A model generated the notes under the pieces. The model did no database searches, was not told the DNA's origin, and was given only the letters and a program-made list of their open reading frames with translations. This document shows positions 14,401 to 26,180 of a DNA stretch of 64,000 bases, piece after piece (position 1 is the first letter of the stretch; each line of letters begins with the position of its first letter). Source of the stretch: Anthonomus grandis grandis (taxonomy: Eukaryota; Arthropoda; Insecta; Coleoptera; Curculionidae); assembly GCF_022605725.1 (NCBI RefSeq), contig NC_065564.1, positions 1,488,001-1,552,000 of the forward strand, in the 5' to 3' direction. The position numbers were made by a program, and so were the translations under genes.

Positions 14401-17400
14401 ACCAGACAGACTTAAATCCTACCAAGTTTCATTGCTTGAAACAAACCAGGAAGAAAGTTATGAGCATGTGAAATTTGGCTCCGAGGGACTTTTTCCTAAA
14501 TTGTTACTGTCAGTAACTCAGAACAGAGAAGGAGTTGGGCTAAGGGGGTTTTACAGTTCAAAAGTAGACCAGACAGACTTGAATCCTACCAAGTTTCATT
14601 GCTTGAAACAAACCAGGAAGAAAGTTATGAGCATGTGAAATTTGGCTCCGAGGGACTTTTTCCTAAATTGTTACTGTCTGTAACTCAGAACAGAGAAAGA
14701 GTTGGACTAAGGGGGTTTTACAGTTCAAAAGAAGACCAGACAGACTTGAATCCTACCAAGTTTCATTGCTTGAAACAAACCAGGAAGAAAGATATGAGCA
14801 TGTGAAATTTGGCTCCGAGGGACTTTTTCCTAAATTGTTACTGTCTGTAACTCAGAACAGAGAAGGAGTTGGGCTAAGGGGGTTTTACAGTTTAAAAGTA
14901 GACCAGACAGACTTGAATCCTACCAAGTTTCATTGCTTGAAACAAACCAGGAAGAAAGTTATGAGCATGTGAAATTTGGCTCCGAGGGACTTTTTCCTAA
15001 ATTGTTACTGTCTGTAACTCAGAACAGAGAAAGAGTTGGACTAAGGGGGTTTTACAGTTCAAAAGAAGACCAGACAGACTTGAATCCTACCAAGTTTCAT
15101 TGCTTGAAACAAACCAGGAAGAAAGATATGAGCATGTGAAATTTGGCTCCGAGGGACTTTTTCCTAAATTGTTACTGTCTGTAACTCAGAACAGAGAAAG
15201 AGTTGGACTAAGGGGGTTTTACAGTTTAAAAGTAGACCAGACAGACTTGAATCCTACCAAGTTTTATTGCTTGAAACAAACCAGGAAAAAAGTTATGAGC
15301 ATGTGAAATTTTGCAAAAAATGACTTTTACCCTAACTGTTTCGGTCTGTAACTCAGAACAGAGAAGGAGTTGGGCTAAGGGGGTTTTACAGTTTAAAAGT
15401 AGACCAGACAGACTTGAATCCTACCAAGTTTCATTGCTTGAAACAAACCAGGAAAAAAGTTATGAGCATGTGAAATTTTGCAAAAAATGACTTTTACCCT
15501 AACTGTTTCGGTCTGTAACTCAGAACAGAGAAGGAGTTGGACTAAGGGGGTTTTACAGTTCAAAAGTAGACCAGACAGACTTGAATCCTACCAAGTTTCA
15601 TTGCTTAAAACAAACCAGGAAGAAAGTTATGAGCATGTGAAATTTGGCTCCGAGGGACTTTTTCCTAAATTGTTACTGTCAGTAACTCAGAACAGAGAAG
15701 GAGTTGGGCTAAGGGGGTTTTACAGTTCAAAAGTAGACCAAACAGACTTGAATCCTACCAAGTTTCATTGCTTGAAACAAACCAGGAAGAAAGTTATGAG
15801 CATGTAAAATTTGGCTCCGAGGGACTTTTTCCTAAATTGTTACTGTCAGTAACTCAGAACAGAGAAGGAGTTGGGCTAAGGGGGTTTTACAGTTCAAAAG
15901 TAGACCAGACAGACTTGAATCCTACCAAGTTTCATTGCTTGAAACAAACCAGGAAGAAAGTTATGAGCATGTGAAATTTGGCTCCGAGGGACTTTTTCCT
16001 AAATTGTTACTGTCTGTAACTCAGAACAGAGAAGGAGTTGGGCTAAGGGGGTTTTACAGTTCAAAAGTAGACCAAACAGACTTGAATCCTACCAAGTTTC
16101 ATTACTTGAAACAAACCAGGAAGAAAGTTATGAGCATGTGAAATTTTGCAAAAAATGACTTTTACCTTAACTGTTTCGGTCTGTAACTCAGAACAGAGAA
16201 GGAGTTGGGCTAAGGGGGTTTTACAGTTCAAAAGTAGACCAGACAGACTTGAATCCTACCAAGTTTCATTGCTTGAAACAAACCAGGAAGAAAGTTATGA
16301 GCATGTAAAATTTGGCTCCGAGGGACTTTTTCCTAAATTGTTACTGTCTGTAACTCAGAACAGAGAAGGAGCTGGACTAAGGGGTTTTTACAGTTCAAAA
16401 GTAGACCAGACAGACTTGAATTCTACCAAGTTTCATTGCTTGAAACAAACCAGGAAGAAAGTTATGAGCATGTAAAATTTGGCTCCGAGGGACTTTTTCC
16501 TAAATTGTTACTGTCTGTAACTCAGAACAGAGAAGGAGTTGGGCTAAGGGGGTTTTACAGTTCAAAAGTAAACCAAACAGACTTGAATCCTACCAAGTTT
16601 CATTGCTTGAAACAAACCAGGAAGAAAGTTATGAGCATGTGAAATTTGGCTCCGAGGGACTTTTACCTTAACTGTTTCGGTCTGTAACTCAGAACAGAGA
16701 AGGAGTTGGGCTAAGGGGGTTTTACAGTTCAAAAGTAGACCAGACAGACTTGAATCCTACCAAGTTTCATTGCTTGAAACAAACCAGGAAGAAAGTTATG
16801 AGCATGTAAAATTTGGCTCCGAGGGACTTTTTCCTAAATTGTTACTGTCTGTAACTCAGAACAGAGAAGGAGCTGGACTAGGGGTTTTTACAGTTCAAAA
16901 GTAGACCAGACAGACTTGAATTCTACCAAGTTTCATTGCTTGAAACAAACCAGGAAGAAAGTTATGAGCATGTAAAATTTGGCTCCGAGGGACTTTTTCC
17001 TAAATTGTTACTGTCTGTAACTCAGAACAGAGAAGGAGCTGGACTAAGGGGGTTTTACAGTTCAAAAGTAGACCAGACAGACTTGAATCCTACCAAGTTT
17101 CATTGCTTGAAACAAACCACGAAGAAAGTTATGAGCATGTAAAATTTGGCTCCGAGGGACTTTTTCCTAAATTGTTACTGTCTGTAACTCAGAACAGAGA
17201 AGGAGTTGGACTAAGTGAGTTTTACAATTCAAAAGTAGACCAGACAGACTTGAATTCTACCAAGTTTCATTGCTTGAAACAAACCAGGAAAAAAGTTATG
17301 AGCATGTAAAATTTGGCTCCGAGGGACTTTTTCCTAAATTTTTACTGTCTGTAACTCAGAACAGAGAAGGAGCTGGACTAAGGGGGTTTTACAGTTCAAA

Positions 17401-20400
17401 AGTAGACCAGACAGACTTGAATCCTACCAAGTTTCATAGATTAAAATTGACCAGGAAGAAAAGCATGAGGGTGTGAAAGTTGGTATTAAGGAAATATAGA
17501 CTTAAATTTTTGTGTTATTCTTTTAATGGTCTTAAAGGTAAAGTTTAATAACATGGTTTTTTGTAGGCGATTCGAGAAGCTCTGAACTCCATTACTGTTG
17601 ATTTTCCTGTTAATCGAACAATGAGGAACGTAGTTATTACAGGTTGAAAATTGGCAATGAAAAAATGGTGAAGGCGCCAACCTCAAGGTAGTTTTTTATT
17701 TTTTAAAAGGCCTTGGAGTTAAAATTGGTCTGGATTGTTTCTAGTAGGTGACAGGGGAAGGTTTGGACTCCACTAATACTAATTCTCGTGAGGATCAATC
17801 TATCAGCAAGGGAGTTATAGTCGTATGAACTTCTACCATCACTTGACCCCAAACTGACCTTCCCCACATTAACGCTCCTTTCGTCAGCGTCTGGTAGATA
17901 AATCAGGTCCTCCGTGTGGTCCGTCAGCTGCACCATGAGATACACCTCCGCCTCCCACACGCACTGCCAGAAGTAGGGCAGAGTCGCCCTGGTGGGGCCC
18001 TGCGCCGCGATGTAGAAACGCTGTTTACTGCCCACCGTCGCCTGCAAACAAAAGAAAAACCCGGAAAATCGTGAAAATTCACTTTCCCTCCTCCCTTAGT
18101 CGGTTATTACCGTGATATGGGACGCGTTGATGTATCCGTATTTGTTTCCCTTGGTGGGGGTGAGTCGGATTCGGTTTTCCTCGTAGGGCAGCACGTCCTT
18201 GAACCGGTTGAAGGGCGCGTTTTCCGGCAACAGCGCGCTGGAAAAGTCCCCGTTTTCCTTCTTCTTGGGAATTTTCTCGAACTCGAAAAACAGCTGACTG
18301 TCGCCCAGTTTGTTCTCCAACAGTTGACACTGAAAGTCACCCATTAACATCACCACCAGGGATCAGGTAAAACAACCCAACGCACCATCGCCTCCTTGGT
18401 GATGCTGGGGGGCAGAGGGTTAAACTTCGGCTGCCCCGTGGACCAGCGATGCTGCTGCCCCGCCTCCTTCCTCTTTTCCGGCTTCAGGGTGGCACTCTTG
18501 ATTTTCTCCTCCGACTTCCCCCTGCCCATCAGGAGGCCCCATCTTCGTTTCTTCTGTGACTTGTTGCTGCCCGTGCTGGTGTTCAGGAGGGGCGGAGGAG
18601 GGGGCGGGGGAGAGGGTGTTGAGTCGTGCGGCATCTGCACTTGCCGCACTGGAGATTCCAGAACATTCGGGATGTTGGCGTAAACGTTTTCACGTGAGGA
18701 GGATTCTGCTGCTGCTGCTGCTGCTGTTGGGGTTGGGGGAGAAAACGTGAGTTGAGCCTAAAAGGGTGCATTAATGAACGAATTTGATTTTTTCAAGGCT
18801 TCTCTTACTTGTAACGCGTTCACCAGCGAGTGATTCACCACCTGACTGATCTCCGGGGGGGCGGAGTGGATGCTCTGCGCCCTGCTGCGCGTCTCCTCCT
18901 GCTCCGCCTCCGGCTGCCGCCCCCTGCGCCACGCCCTCGGGATGTTCTCGTAAATCGGCTCCTGCTCCTGCAGGATCTCCTTCATGTTGGCGGGCATGCA
19001 GTAGATGATGTTCCCGTGCTCGTCCAGGACCTTCTTGATGTGCTTGGTGATGTTCGGGTTCTCGATGATGACCGCGTTGGGGGGAGGGGGCGGCGGCGGG
19101 GGCGGCAGGTATCGACCGTAGTGGGGATGGAGGGGCTGCTGCTGCTGCTGCTGCGCCGCCCTCAGCATCACACTCTGCCCACACATCTCGTGAGAGTAGT
19201 TGGTGCAGGTGGTGGTGATTGATGCCGCCCACCGCCAAGTCGGGGGTGGAGTTGGAGCAGATTCGCACCGACGGGGGGTAAGAGGGCGGCTGTTTGTACA
19301 GCCAGAGTTGTTGCTGGTGGGGCTGTTGTTGCTGGGCGACGAAGGGGCGGCAGGGTGTTTCGCGTGATGTCCGGATAATGGATCTCCGGATGGGAGCTGT
19401 AGACCTGCAGGTGGTTGGTGGGGGTGCGGCCGTTGTACTTTTGCTGCACGGCCGTTTCGTAGTCGGGGGCGGGGCGGTACGAGGGCAGCAGGTTCCGCAG
19501 GTTCTCTCTCTCTGTCGCAGTGGCCGAGGTGGAGTGCAGGTCGAGACAGGAGGTGGACTGGGCGCGTTGAGACAGACTCTGGGTGGAGGTGACCTTGAGG
19601 TCCCACTGGGAGGAAGCGGGATAGCGAGTCAGGTCCTCGCAGCTGTCCAGCTCGCGGGGATCCTAAACAAAAGACGGTAAACGGTGCCCTTGGTTGAAAG
19701 CAGCTGTCCGGATCTCACCTCTTGGGGTTGCGACTGGAATCCGGGGCGGTTCCCCCGCGGGATCGTTGTCCCCCCCGTCCAGCTCGAACTGCCTGAAGAA
19801 AATGTGCTGCAGCACGCAGAACCTCCAGGCGTTCTTGGCACTCTCCACGTCCCCAAACAGGAAATCCGCCTTCTCCACCCCACCCACCGACTCGATCAAG
19901 AACTCCTTCTTATGGTTGATCACATTGCTAATATCCGACCAACTGGAACCCCATAAATCACTAAGAAGAGCCCCCCATTCACCCCCAGGGAACTCACCAA
20001 TATCTCCTTGAGGGCTTGTCCGAATAAGAACACCGAGACCCCAGTGAGTCCTATACTGATGGCAACAGCGTTTCCCTCCTTGTCCTTCACATGAAACTCC
20101 TCCTCCCCGTACCCCTCCAGCTTCTGACAGGCACAGATATAGTACTCCTCGGCGGTACTCTGGGGTAAGTTGTGGAGGGCGGCGTGTTGTCTACTGGCCG
20201 CCTCCGTGAGGGATTCCAGGAAAACGGGATCGTTCCAGGTCTTGGGGAATAGTTGGAACTCCTTCAAGTAGAGGGCGGTGTGTCGTTCGGCGTCGAAGTT
20301 CCCGAACTCCGCCTGCATGGAGTAACTGGCCAGTTCGGTGGCCTGCTGAGGGCTGCACCCCAGTCTGCCCTCGATTATGTCCTGTTTCAATTGTAAAAAG

Positions 20401-20813
20401 TAGTGGTACCTACACGGAATCAAGCATTAAAGCCTAAAGACACCCCAAAAGGGTTCAATTACCTGGTGACCTCATCGGTAATGAGCCTCACACCTGAAAT
20501 AACGTAATACATCACCCGCAAATAGACCGAGAGTCCTCGGGCGTGTTTGTCCAGTTGCCTCTTCATGGGTTTGTCCAGTTCCAGCCAGCGGAAGGTGCCC
20601 TCCCCGTGGCAGCTGACGTACTGGAGGCCGAAGAACTTGAGCTGGTTCAGGCCCAGTTTCTGGCACACCACGTCCAGACAATCCTGGCCGGTACTCTCGG
20701 AGGAGAGGGTGCACTCCACGTTGGTACCGTCCCAGGATTTCCACGGAAATGACGAACAGACTCTTCGACACCACACTGTAATGGCGGGACTTCTTAAGCA
20801 GCTTAAAGGGCAT
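2495..20813 (-). CDS. Pez: Pez, FERM-domain non-receptor tyrosine phosphatase (PTPN14/PTPN21 type), about 1022 aa
   Basis: Nine coding exons: 20463-20813, 19998-20409, 19719-19942, 18809-19662, 18386-18757, 18111-18329, 17859-18041, 2685-3014, 2495-2623. It starts MPFKLLKKSRHY; a FERM domain fills about residues 20-310, then a low-complexity middle with Q and P runs, STPDLA, IYENIP and ENVYANIP motifs, and a C-terminal phosphatase domain from about 750. The signature HCTAGVGRTG is at 2733-2762 (Cys about residue 956); the Q-loop QTVAQY and C-terminal TRLI match the family. The WPD loop reads WGD, and the substrate-loop tyrosine is Phe (NRF). By family it acts at cell junctions and restrains Yorkie/YAP signalling. 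The seventh intron (3015-17858) is 14,844 bp, nearly all satellite. Five single extra bases (exons 1, 2, 3 and twice in exon 4) break the frame; removing them gives exactly 1023 codons, so assembly error is likelier than pseudogenisation. Confidence 0.9.
3034..17480. repeat. 167-bp satellite array (family B), about 86 monomers
   Basis: A head-to-tail array with a constant 167-bp period; the same landmark recurs from 3076 to 17270 in 85 steps, with a single unit of 166 bp near 16,436-16,936. Monomers are only a few percent different. Diagnostic variants are CCCCGAGGG or CTCCGAGGG, GTTACTGTC or GTTTCGGTC, and a GCAAAAAATGACTTTTACC type. The variants recur in blocks of 10-12 monomers. The right-hand (telomere-unknown) units from 15 kb on carry more private changes and decay at 17,400-17,480. 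The array lies wholly inside the Pez intron and starts about 20 nt from the acceptor of exon 8. The repeated 68- and 109-codon open frames are a by-product of the repeat. Confidence 0.97.
17481..17850. repeat. Inverted copies of family A repeat in the Pez intron
   Basis: Between the end of the 167-bp array and Pez exon 7, about two diverged units match the 1-1620 repeat in reverse complement. Landmarks are AATGGTGAAGGCGCC at 17666-17680 (reverse of the GGCGCCTTCACCATT block) and, further right, a reversed CACCTACTAGAAACAATC block near 17,735. They show that family A flanked or filled this intron before or alongside the 167-bp satellite. Confidence 0.75.
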
Positions 20814-21029
20814 TGCGCGAGGTTTAAGTGGAGCACGAGCGGATGAGGGAGTCGTTTAGGGGGGAGAAGGGACGGGAGGCATCTCAGGGCCGAGGCTCTC
20901 GAGGTTCCTTTGTGTCGAAATTAAAAGATTACTAAGGAAATTAACTAAAAATAGAAAATAAAACACCACCCACTAAAAAGGTAAACAAATAAACTTGATA
21001 CGGTAACCTAAGAAAAGCTGATTGACAGA

Positions 21030-21560
21030 GACATTTTTGACGTAGGTTTTTTGGGAAATATTGGGGCTCCAGCTGTTTTTGAGTGTTTCTGTGAATAGTA
21101 CGTTTAAAATGGAATATACGTTCCAAAAAATCATCATAATCGGTCGGTTTAGTTTGGCCTGTAGGGCTATTTTAGGAAAAAGAATTCCTTATGCCCTGGC
21201 AGAATGTCCATATGCATTCGGTTCTGCCGTAGGATTTTGGATAATGTTAGGGCTGCTGCTCTTTTGCGTACTTCTATGAATAGTACGTCCCAAAAGGACT
21301 CTACAGACGAAAAAAACAGCAGTCTCCTATTTCAACTTTAGGCTGTACAGTACTGTTCCATTCATATATTTTAAGTCTGACGTAGGTATCTCTTAAATAT
21401 TAAAGCTCTGGCTGTTTTGAGCATTTTCTATAGTTAGTACCATTGAAAAGGACTCCACATACCAAAAATCAGGTTATTCTGATCATTATTTTAGCTTGTA
21501 GAGCCCATTTTAGTATGAAAGAAGTCCTTATGCCCGAGCGGGAGTGTTTTAGAATACTGT
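21030..21560. repeat. Three-copy degenerate repeat between Pez and NSA2
   Basis: Three diverged units begin with a CGTAGG(T/A) block near 21,039, 21,228 and 21,381, each followed by an ATTRGGGCT-type and a GCTGTTTTG-type block and a NTAGTACG/CC block. Spacing is about 155-190 bp. The rest of the 20,814-22,680 interval holds the divergent upstream regions of Pez and NSA2 and no recognisable gene. Confidence 0.55.
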
Positions 21561-21972
21561 GGCGCCACCTAGGAGTCGACCACCGAACCATTTTTCAATT
21601 TAGTTTAGTTACTGGTGTCTAGATGGCGCTAGTGTGTTTTGCAATGTTGCCCGTTAGTAACGAATTTGCTAGCAGATTTACGGATTTTTTATGTAATTGA
21701 CTTTTACTATATTATGCATATTTTAAGGTTAGATTAGGTAATTACGTTTGCTGGATTAATTGCTGTTGCTTTTACTATATAAAGCAAGTTTTGGACCTTT
21801 TAAAAGTTCTATATAATTTTTTTATTGATATTTAAGTGTTTTTCAGGGGTTTTTCTTACGGGAAATCTTGGCAACATTGTAACACAAGCCAGGTGGACAT
21901 GCAGTCACTTGTCAGTATATGCCAAATTTCTTTCTTTCATGGAGTCTGCTTGGTGGTTAGTGGAATAGGATT

Positions 21973-22683
21973 GTAAGTACCGTTTTTTTTCTATTTTCCT
22001 ATTGTTTTCAGCCCTAATTGGGGGTAATTTCGTACAGTAATAAGTTGAGTCTTTAATCCTGTATACACCAGAACCTTTTATTTTTACTCAGTGTAGCGAA
22101 ATATCGTTTTATTTCGAGTTTTGTTTTTTTGAGGTTATGTGAGTTGGGGCACGTTGTCTGTTATGTTTTTTAGGGCTTTTACCGGCTTTATTGTCTGACT
22201 AACGAGTCGTATATATTCAATTCCTCTTTTCAAATGGTTATTTGTTAAAATTCTTTTTATATTATCCTCTGTAGACAGGAATTTTAATATGTAAATAGGT
22301 TAATGTGACCCCGAAACGTTTCCACTAGGTTTGACATGAATGCCCTGTGATTTATTGGTATTTTCGTTTATTTTGAGTGGTGTGAGAGCTCTTTGGATTA
22401 TCATAGTAATGTTTATGTGTGCATTTAAGCCCTAGTTTAGTCCTGTCGACTGAAATAGTCAGTCGACAATGGAGATACAGGGTGTTTTTGGTGTGTGCAC
22501 AGTGTCTTTTAGGTGCCATTGAGAGGTAGGTGACATTATGGTAGTTATTTACATGCAATTTGGTGGGTTACACAGCATTAAGAAAACATTCAGTATCTCC
22601 TTTCAAAGTAATTAGTTCAGTTCAATGTGCACATGGACATGGATGGTCGCAATGAAATGCTGTCAATGTTCTCTTTGTTTTAG
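21973..22683 (+). other. Possible 5'-UTR intron of NSA2
   Basis: A strong donor (ATT|GTAAGTACC) at 21973 and a pyrimidine-rich acceptor (TTTGTTTTAG|CCCC) ending at 22683, 21 nt before the NSA2 ATG, would define a 711-bp leader intron. This is inference from splice signals; a leader transcript read crossing the junction would settle it. Confidence 0.4.
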
Positions 22684-22704
22684 CCCCCGAAGTAACCCAC
22701 CAAA

Positions 22705-23487
22705 ATGCCACAAAACGAATACATTGAACGGCACCGTAAACTGTACGGGCGCCGTCTGGATTATGAGGAGCGCAAACGGAAGAGGGAGGCCAGGGAGCCC
22801 CACAAACGGTCACAAAAGACCCGCCAACTGCGCGGCATCAAAGCGAAAATATTCAACAAAGAGAGACGCAACGAGAAGATCCAAATGAAGAAGAAGATCA
22901 AGGCCCACGAAGAGAAGAAGACTAAAAACAAAGCGAACGAGAAAGTGGGCGAGGGGGCCCTGCCAGTGTACCTGCTGGACCGTGACGTCCAGTCCAGGGC
23001 CAAAGTCTTGTCCAACATGATCAAACAAAAGAGAAAAGAGAAGGCGGGCAAGTGGGACGTCCCCATTCCCAAAGTGCGGGCGCAGGCAGACGCCGAAGTC
23101 TTGAAAGTCGTCAAGTCGGGCAAGTCCAAGAGGAAAGCCTGGAAACGGATGGTCACGAAGGTCACGTTTGTGGGTGAAGGTTTTACCAGGAAACCCCCCA
23201 AGTTTGAGAGATTCATCAGGCCGATGGCGCTGAGGTTCAAGAAGGCCCACGTCACCCATCCGGAGCTCAAGGCCACCTTCTGTCTGCCCATCATCGGGGT
23301 GAAGAAGAACCCCAGCTCGCCCATGTTCACCAGTTTGGGGGTCATCACCAAGGGAACCGTCATCGAGGTGAACATTTCCGAGTTGGGCCTGGTGACGCAG
23401 GCGGGGAAAGTGGTTTGGGGGAAGTACGCCCAAGTCACCAACAATCCTGAGAACGATGGCTGCATTAATGCCGTGTTATTGGTTTAA
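22705..23487 (+). CDS. NSA2: NSA2 ribosome biogenesis factor, 260 aa
   Basis: An uninterrupted 260-codon exon, the usual length of the family. It begins [20 protein letters not shown] and ends with [15 protein letters not shown], both close to the human protein. Residues 1-110 are highly basic and helical with K/R clusters suited to nucleolar targeting and pre-rRNA contact; the C-terminal third (about 180-260) is the eS8-like beta-barrel fold of the family. NSA2 is a nucleolar assembly factor required for ITS2 processing in pre-60S particles (established for yeast and human). The ATG at 22705 has a CCACCAAA lead-in, and no upstream in-frame ATG fits the family. Its stop is only 120 bp from the RpS27A ATG on the same strand. 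Coding frame intact, GC-rich. Confidence 0.97.
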   Translation: MPQNEYIERHRKLYGRRLDYEERKRKREAREPHKRSQKTRQLRGIKAKIFNKERRNEKIQMKKKIKAHEEKKTKNKANEKVGEGALPVYLLDRDVQSRAKVLSNMIKQKRKEKAGKWDVPIPKVRAQADAEVLKVVKSGKSKRKAWKRMVTKVTFVGEGFTRKPPKFERFIRPMALRFKKAHVTHPELKATFCLPIIGVKKNPSSPMFTSLGVITKGTVIEVNISELGLVTQAGKVVWGKYAQVTNNPENDGCINAVLLV

Positions 23488-23559
23488 TTTTGTTGATTAA
23501 AAGGGTTTTTTTGAAATTTAATTTGTTTTATTGTCTTTGATTGTTTGGGTTTGGTTTAA

Positions 23560-24078
<519 letters not shown>

Positions 24079-24122
24079 TTCCCTGTTTGTTTTTTTTTAA
24101 CTTTAAAATGACTATTATGTAA

Positions 24123-24128
24123 AATAAA
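24123..24128 (+). terminator. Poly(A) signal of RpS27A
   Basis: AATAAA 45 nt beyond the RpS27A stop, in an AT-rich tail. Confidence 0.6.
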
Positions 24129-24220
24129 AATCGTAAAAATTGTTTATTTCTTTCATTTATTTAAACCCTTTACAATAAACATCCTCAAAATACTAAAAAA
24201 AAAAAAAAAAGATGTGGCGC

Positions 24221-24310
24221 CATCTATGAACCAATAGCGAAACTAAATGACATCTGTCTTAATCTGACAGCTGTCAAAGTTTCATTAGTTCCGCCATCCG
24301 TTCATAGATG
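24221..24310. repeat. Imperfect 90-bp palindrome upstream of CycK
   Basis: Outer arms CATCTATGAAC (24221-24231) and GTTCATAGATG (24300-24310) are perfect inverted repeats. Inner arms around GCGAAACTAAATGA and TTTCATTAGTTCCGC also pair imperfectly, and a small CTGACAGCTGTCA palindrome sits near the middle. It lies between RpS27A and CycK, within the CycK upstream region. It could be a small MITE remnant or a promoter palindrome. Confidence 0.6.
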
Positions 24311-24520
24311 ACCGCCGCTGTCAAACTAATGACGTTTCCTTCCTGTCAAACGTCATGACTCAGCTGTATTAGTTTACAAATACATTTCCCAGAATAATAA
24401 TAATAAATTGGGGCTCTTTTAGTGGAGTTTCACTCCCATTAGTGGGGCCCGAGTGTGTGTTTAAGTTAGTGGATGCAGTAAATAGTGCCCTCTTTAATAA
24501 TTACGTAACAGGATCGAAGG

Positions 24521-26177
24521 ATGCCCGGGTGGTATTACGAGAAAAAGGAGCTGCGGGTCACCCCCTCGATAGCGGAGGGGCTCGATTATAAGACTGAAAT
24601 GCGCTACAGGAAAGAAGGTTAGTCCCTTTTTATACTTTTATTTGCATTTAAGATGACCCAAAGTATATAGAATTCTCAACAGAAATTGTTTATTAAGTTT
24701 ATCTATTGCTCCATTGCTTTACTGAATTTATTGATGAAAGAGTTTGTCCTGTGTCTATAAACGTAGTAAAGAGCCCCTATGGGACCTATTAAGAGTGTTT
24801 GTTTAGTTTCTAAAGGTTAACTTTATCAAGAAAAGCAAGTTTTGTAGTTATTAATGCTTCCCCACTGTTTTTATGCATTATTGTATGCTGTTACTACTGG
24901 GCGGTAGTTAGGATACAGAAAAGTTCATTAACCTTACCAAAAATTAAATTTTTTTACTGTTCTTATTCCTACTTAATAAAATAGCGAGATGCAGAATGGT
25001 TTTGTTAATTTTGGTATAAGGAAATAGTGTACAATGTTTCTCCATTCTGCACTTCACCCACGATTAGGTAAAAAAGAAACACAAATGTACCTGCCTGTCT
25101 GTCTGTCCTATTTAGGTGCCAGATTCATAATTGATACAGGAATGAAAATGGACCTGGGCTACAACACGACGGCCACAGGAGTCGTCTATTTCCACAGGTT
25201 TTACATGTTTCACTCGTTTCAACAGTTCCCCAGATACGTAACAGCATGTTGTTGCCTGTTCCTCGCCGGTAAAGTGGAGGAAACGCCAAAAAAGTGCAAA
25301 GACATCATCAAAATCGCCCGCAACTTACTCACCGACCAAAAGTTCACCACTTTCGGCACCGACCCCAAAGAAGAGGTCATGACCCTGGAGCGGATCCTCT
25401 TGCAGACCATCAAGTTCGATCTGCAAGTGGAGCATCCGTACCAGTACCTCCTCAAGTACGCCAAGTGCCTCAAGGGGGACAAGGCGAAGCTACAGAAGAT
25501 GGTGCAGATGGCCTGGACCTTTGTCAACGACAGTCTGTGCACCACCCTGTGCCTACAGTGGGAACCGGAAATAATCGCGGTCGCGTTGGTTTATTTGGCG
25601 GGCAAATTGAGCAAATTCGAGGTGGTCGACTGGGTGGGGCGTAACGCGAAACACCTCCGCTGGTGGGACATGTTCGTCGAGGACATCACCATGGACCTCC
25701 TGGAGGACATTTGCCACCAGGTGCTCGACTTGTACTCGCAACCGGCCCCAAAATCACCGTCGGAGAGTCCCCCGAGGGCGGCGGCGGCGACCGCCCCCTC
25801 CACCTCGCCGCCCGCCCGCCCCGCCAACGGGAGCGCGGAAAAAACGGCCGCCCAGTCCGCCGGTGCAGATCGACACGCGCCTGCCGCCGCCCCCCACGGG
25901 CGTCGGGGACGTAATGCCGCCCTTTAACGCGTATCAGAGCTTCACTCACGCGCCGCCCCCCTTGGGGGCGTTTCCGTTCGCCGCGCCGCCGGTTAACACG
26001 CCGCCTCCGAATCACATGCACGCGCAGCCGCCCCCGAACGTGTTTCCGCCCTTCGTGGGGCCGCCGCCGTTTAATCAAGTGCGCGTGCCGCCGCCGAACG
26101 GGCCTCCGCCGCCCCCGCCGCCTTTTTATTCGAACGGGTTACCGCCCCCGCATAGACCTTTCTTTCCTTCCACTTGA
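24521..26177 (+). CDS. CycK: Cyclin K, about 385 aa, one apparent frame break
   Basis: Two coding exons, 24521-24617 and 25116-26177, joined in phase 1 across a 498-bp intron. The protein starts [11 protein letters not shown] and carries two cyclin boxes: residues about 25-130 include [11 protein letters not shown] and [15 protein letters not shown], and about 145-245 include [12 protein letters not shown] and [16 protein letters not shown]. All are near-identical to animal cyclin K. The C-terminus is rich in proline. Cyclin K activates CDK12 and CDK13, which phosphorylate the RNA polymerase II tail during elongation and support DNA-repair gene expression. The frame breaks once between the cyclin boxes and the proline tail, near 25,830-25,860 (A6 or GC-rich runs); removing one base yields 386 codons ending TGA at 26175. 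It converges with SNX4, 89 bp between stops. Confidence 0.93.
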
Positions 26178-26180
26178 ATT

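Noticed and set aside
3076..17476. Dozens of overlapping 68- and 109-codon plus-strand open frames
   Set aside because: They repeat once per 167-bp satellite unit, overlap each other in different frames, and the unit is not a multiple of three. Open frames follow from copying one open monomer, not from coding.
3034..17480. CRISPR-like regular repeats
   Set aside because: Units are contiguous 167-bp monomers without unique spacers, in an animal genome; a satellite.
22761..23465. Long antisense open frames across NSA2 and similar across Pez, CycK and RpS27A
   Set aside because: They are shadows of GC-rich coding exons; only the sense frame matches a known family.
25034..25115. In-frame upstream start for the main CycK exon
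   Set aside because: An AG acceptor at 25114-25115 and the exon at 24521-24617 restore the conserved N-terminus; the upstream codons are intronic.
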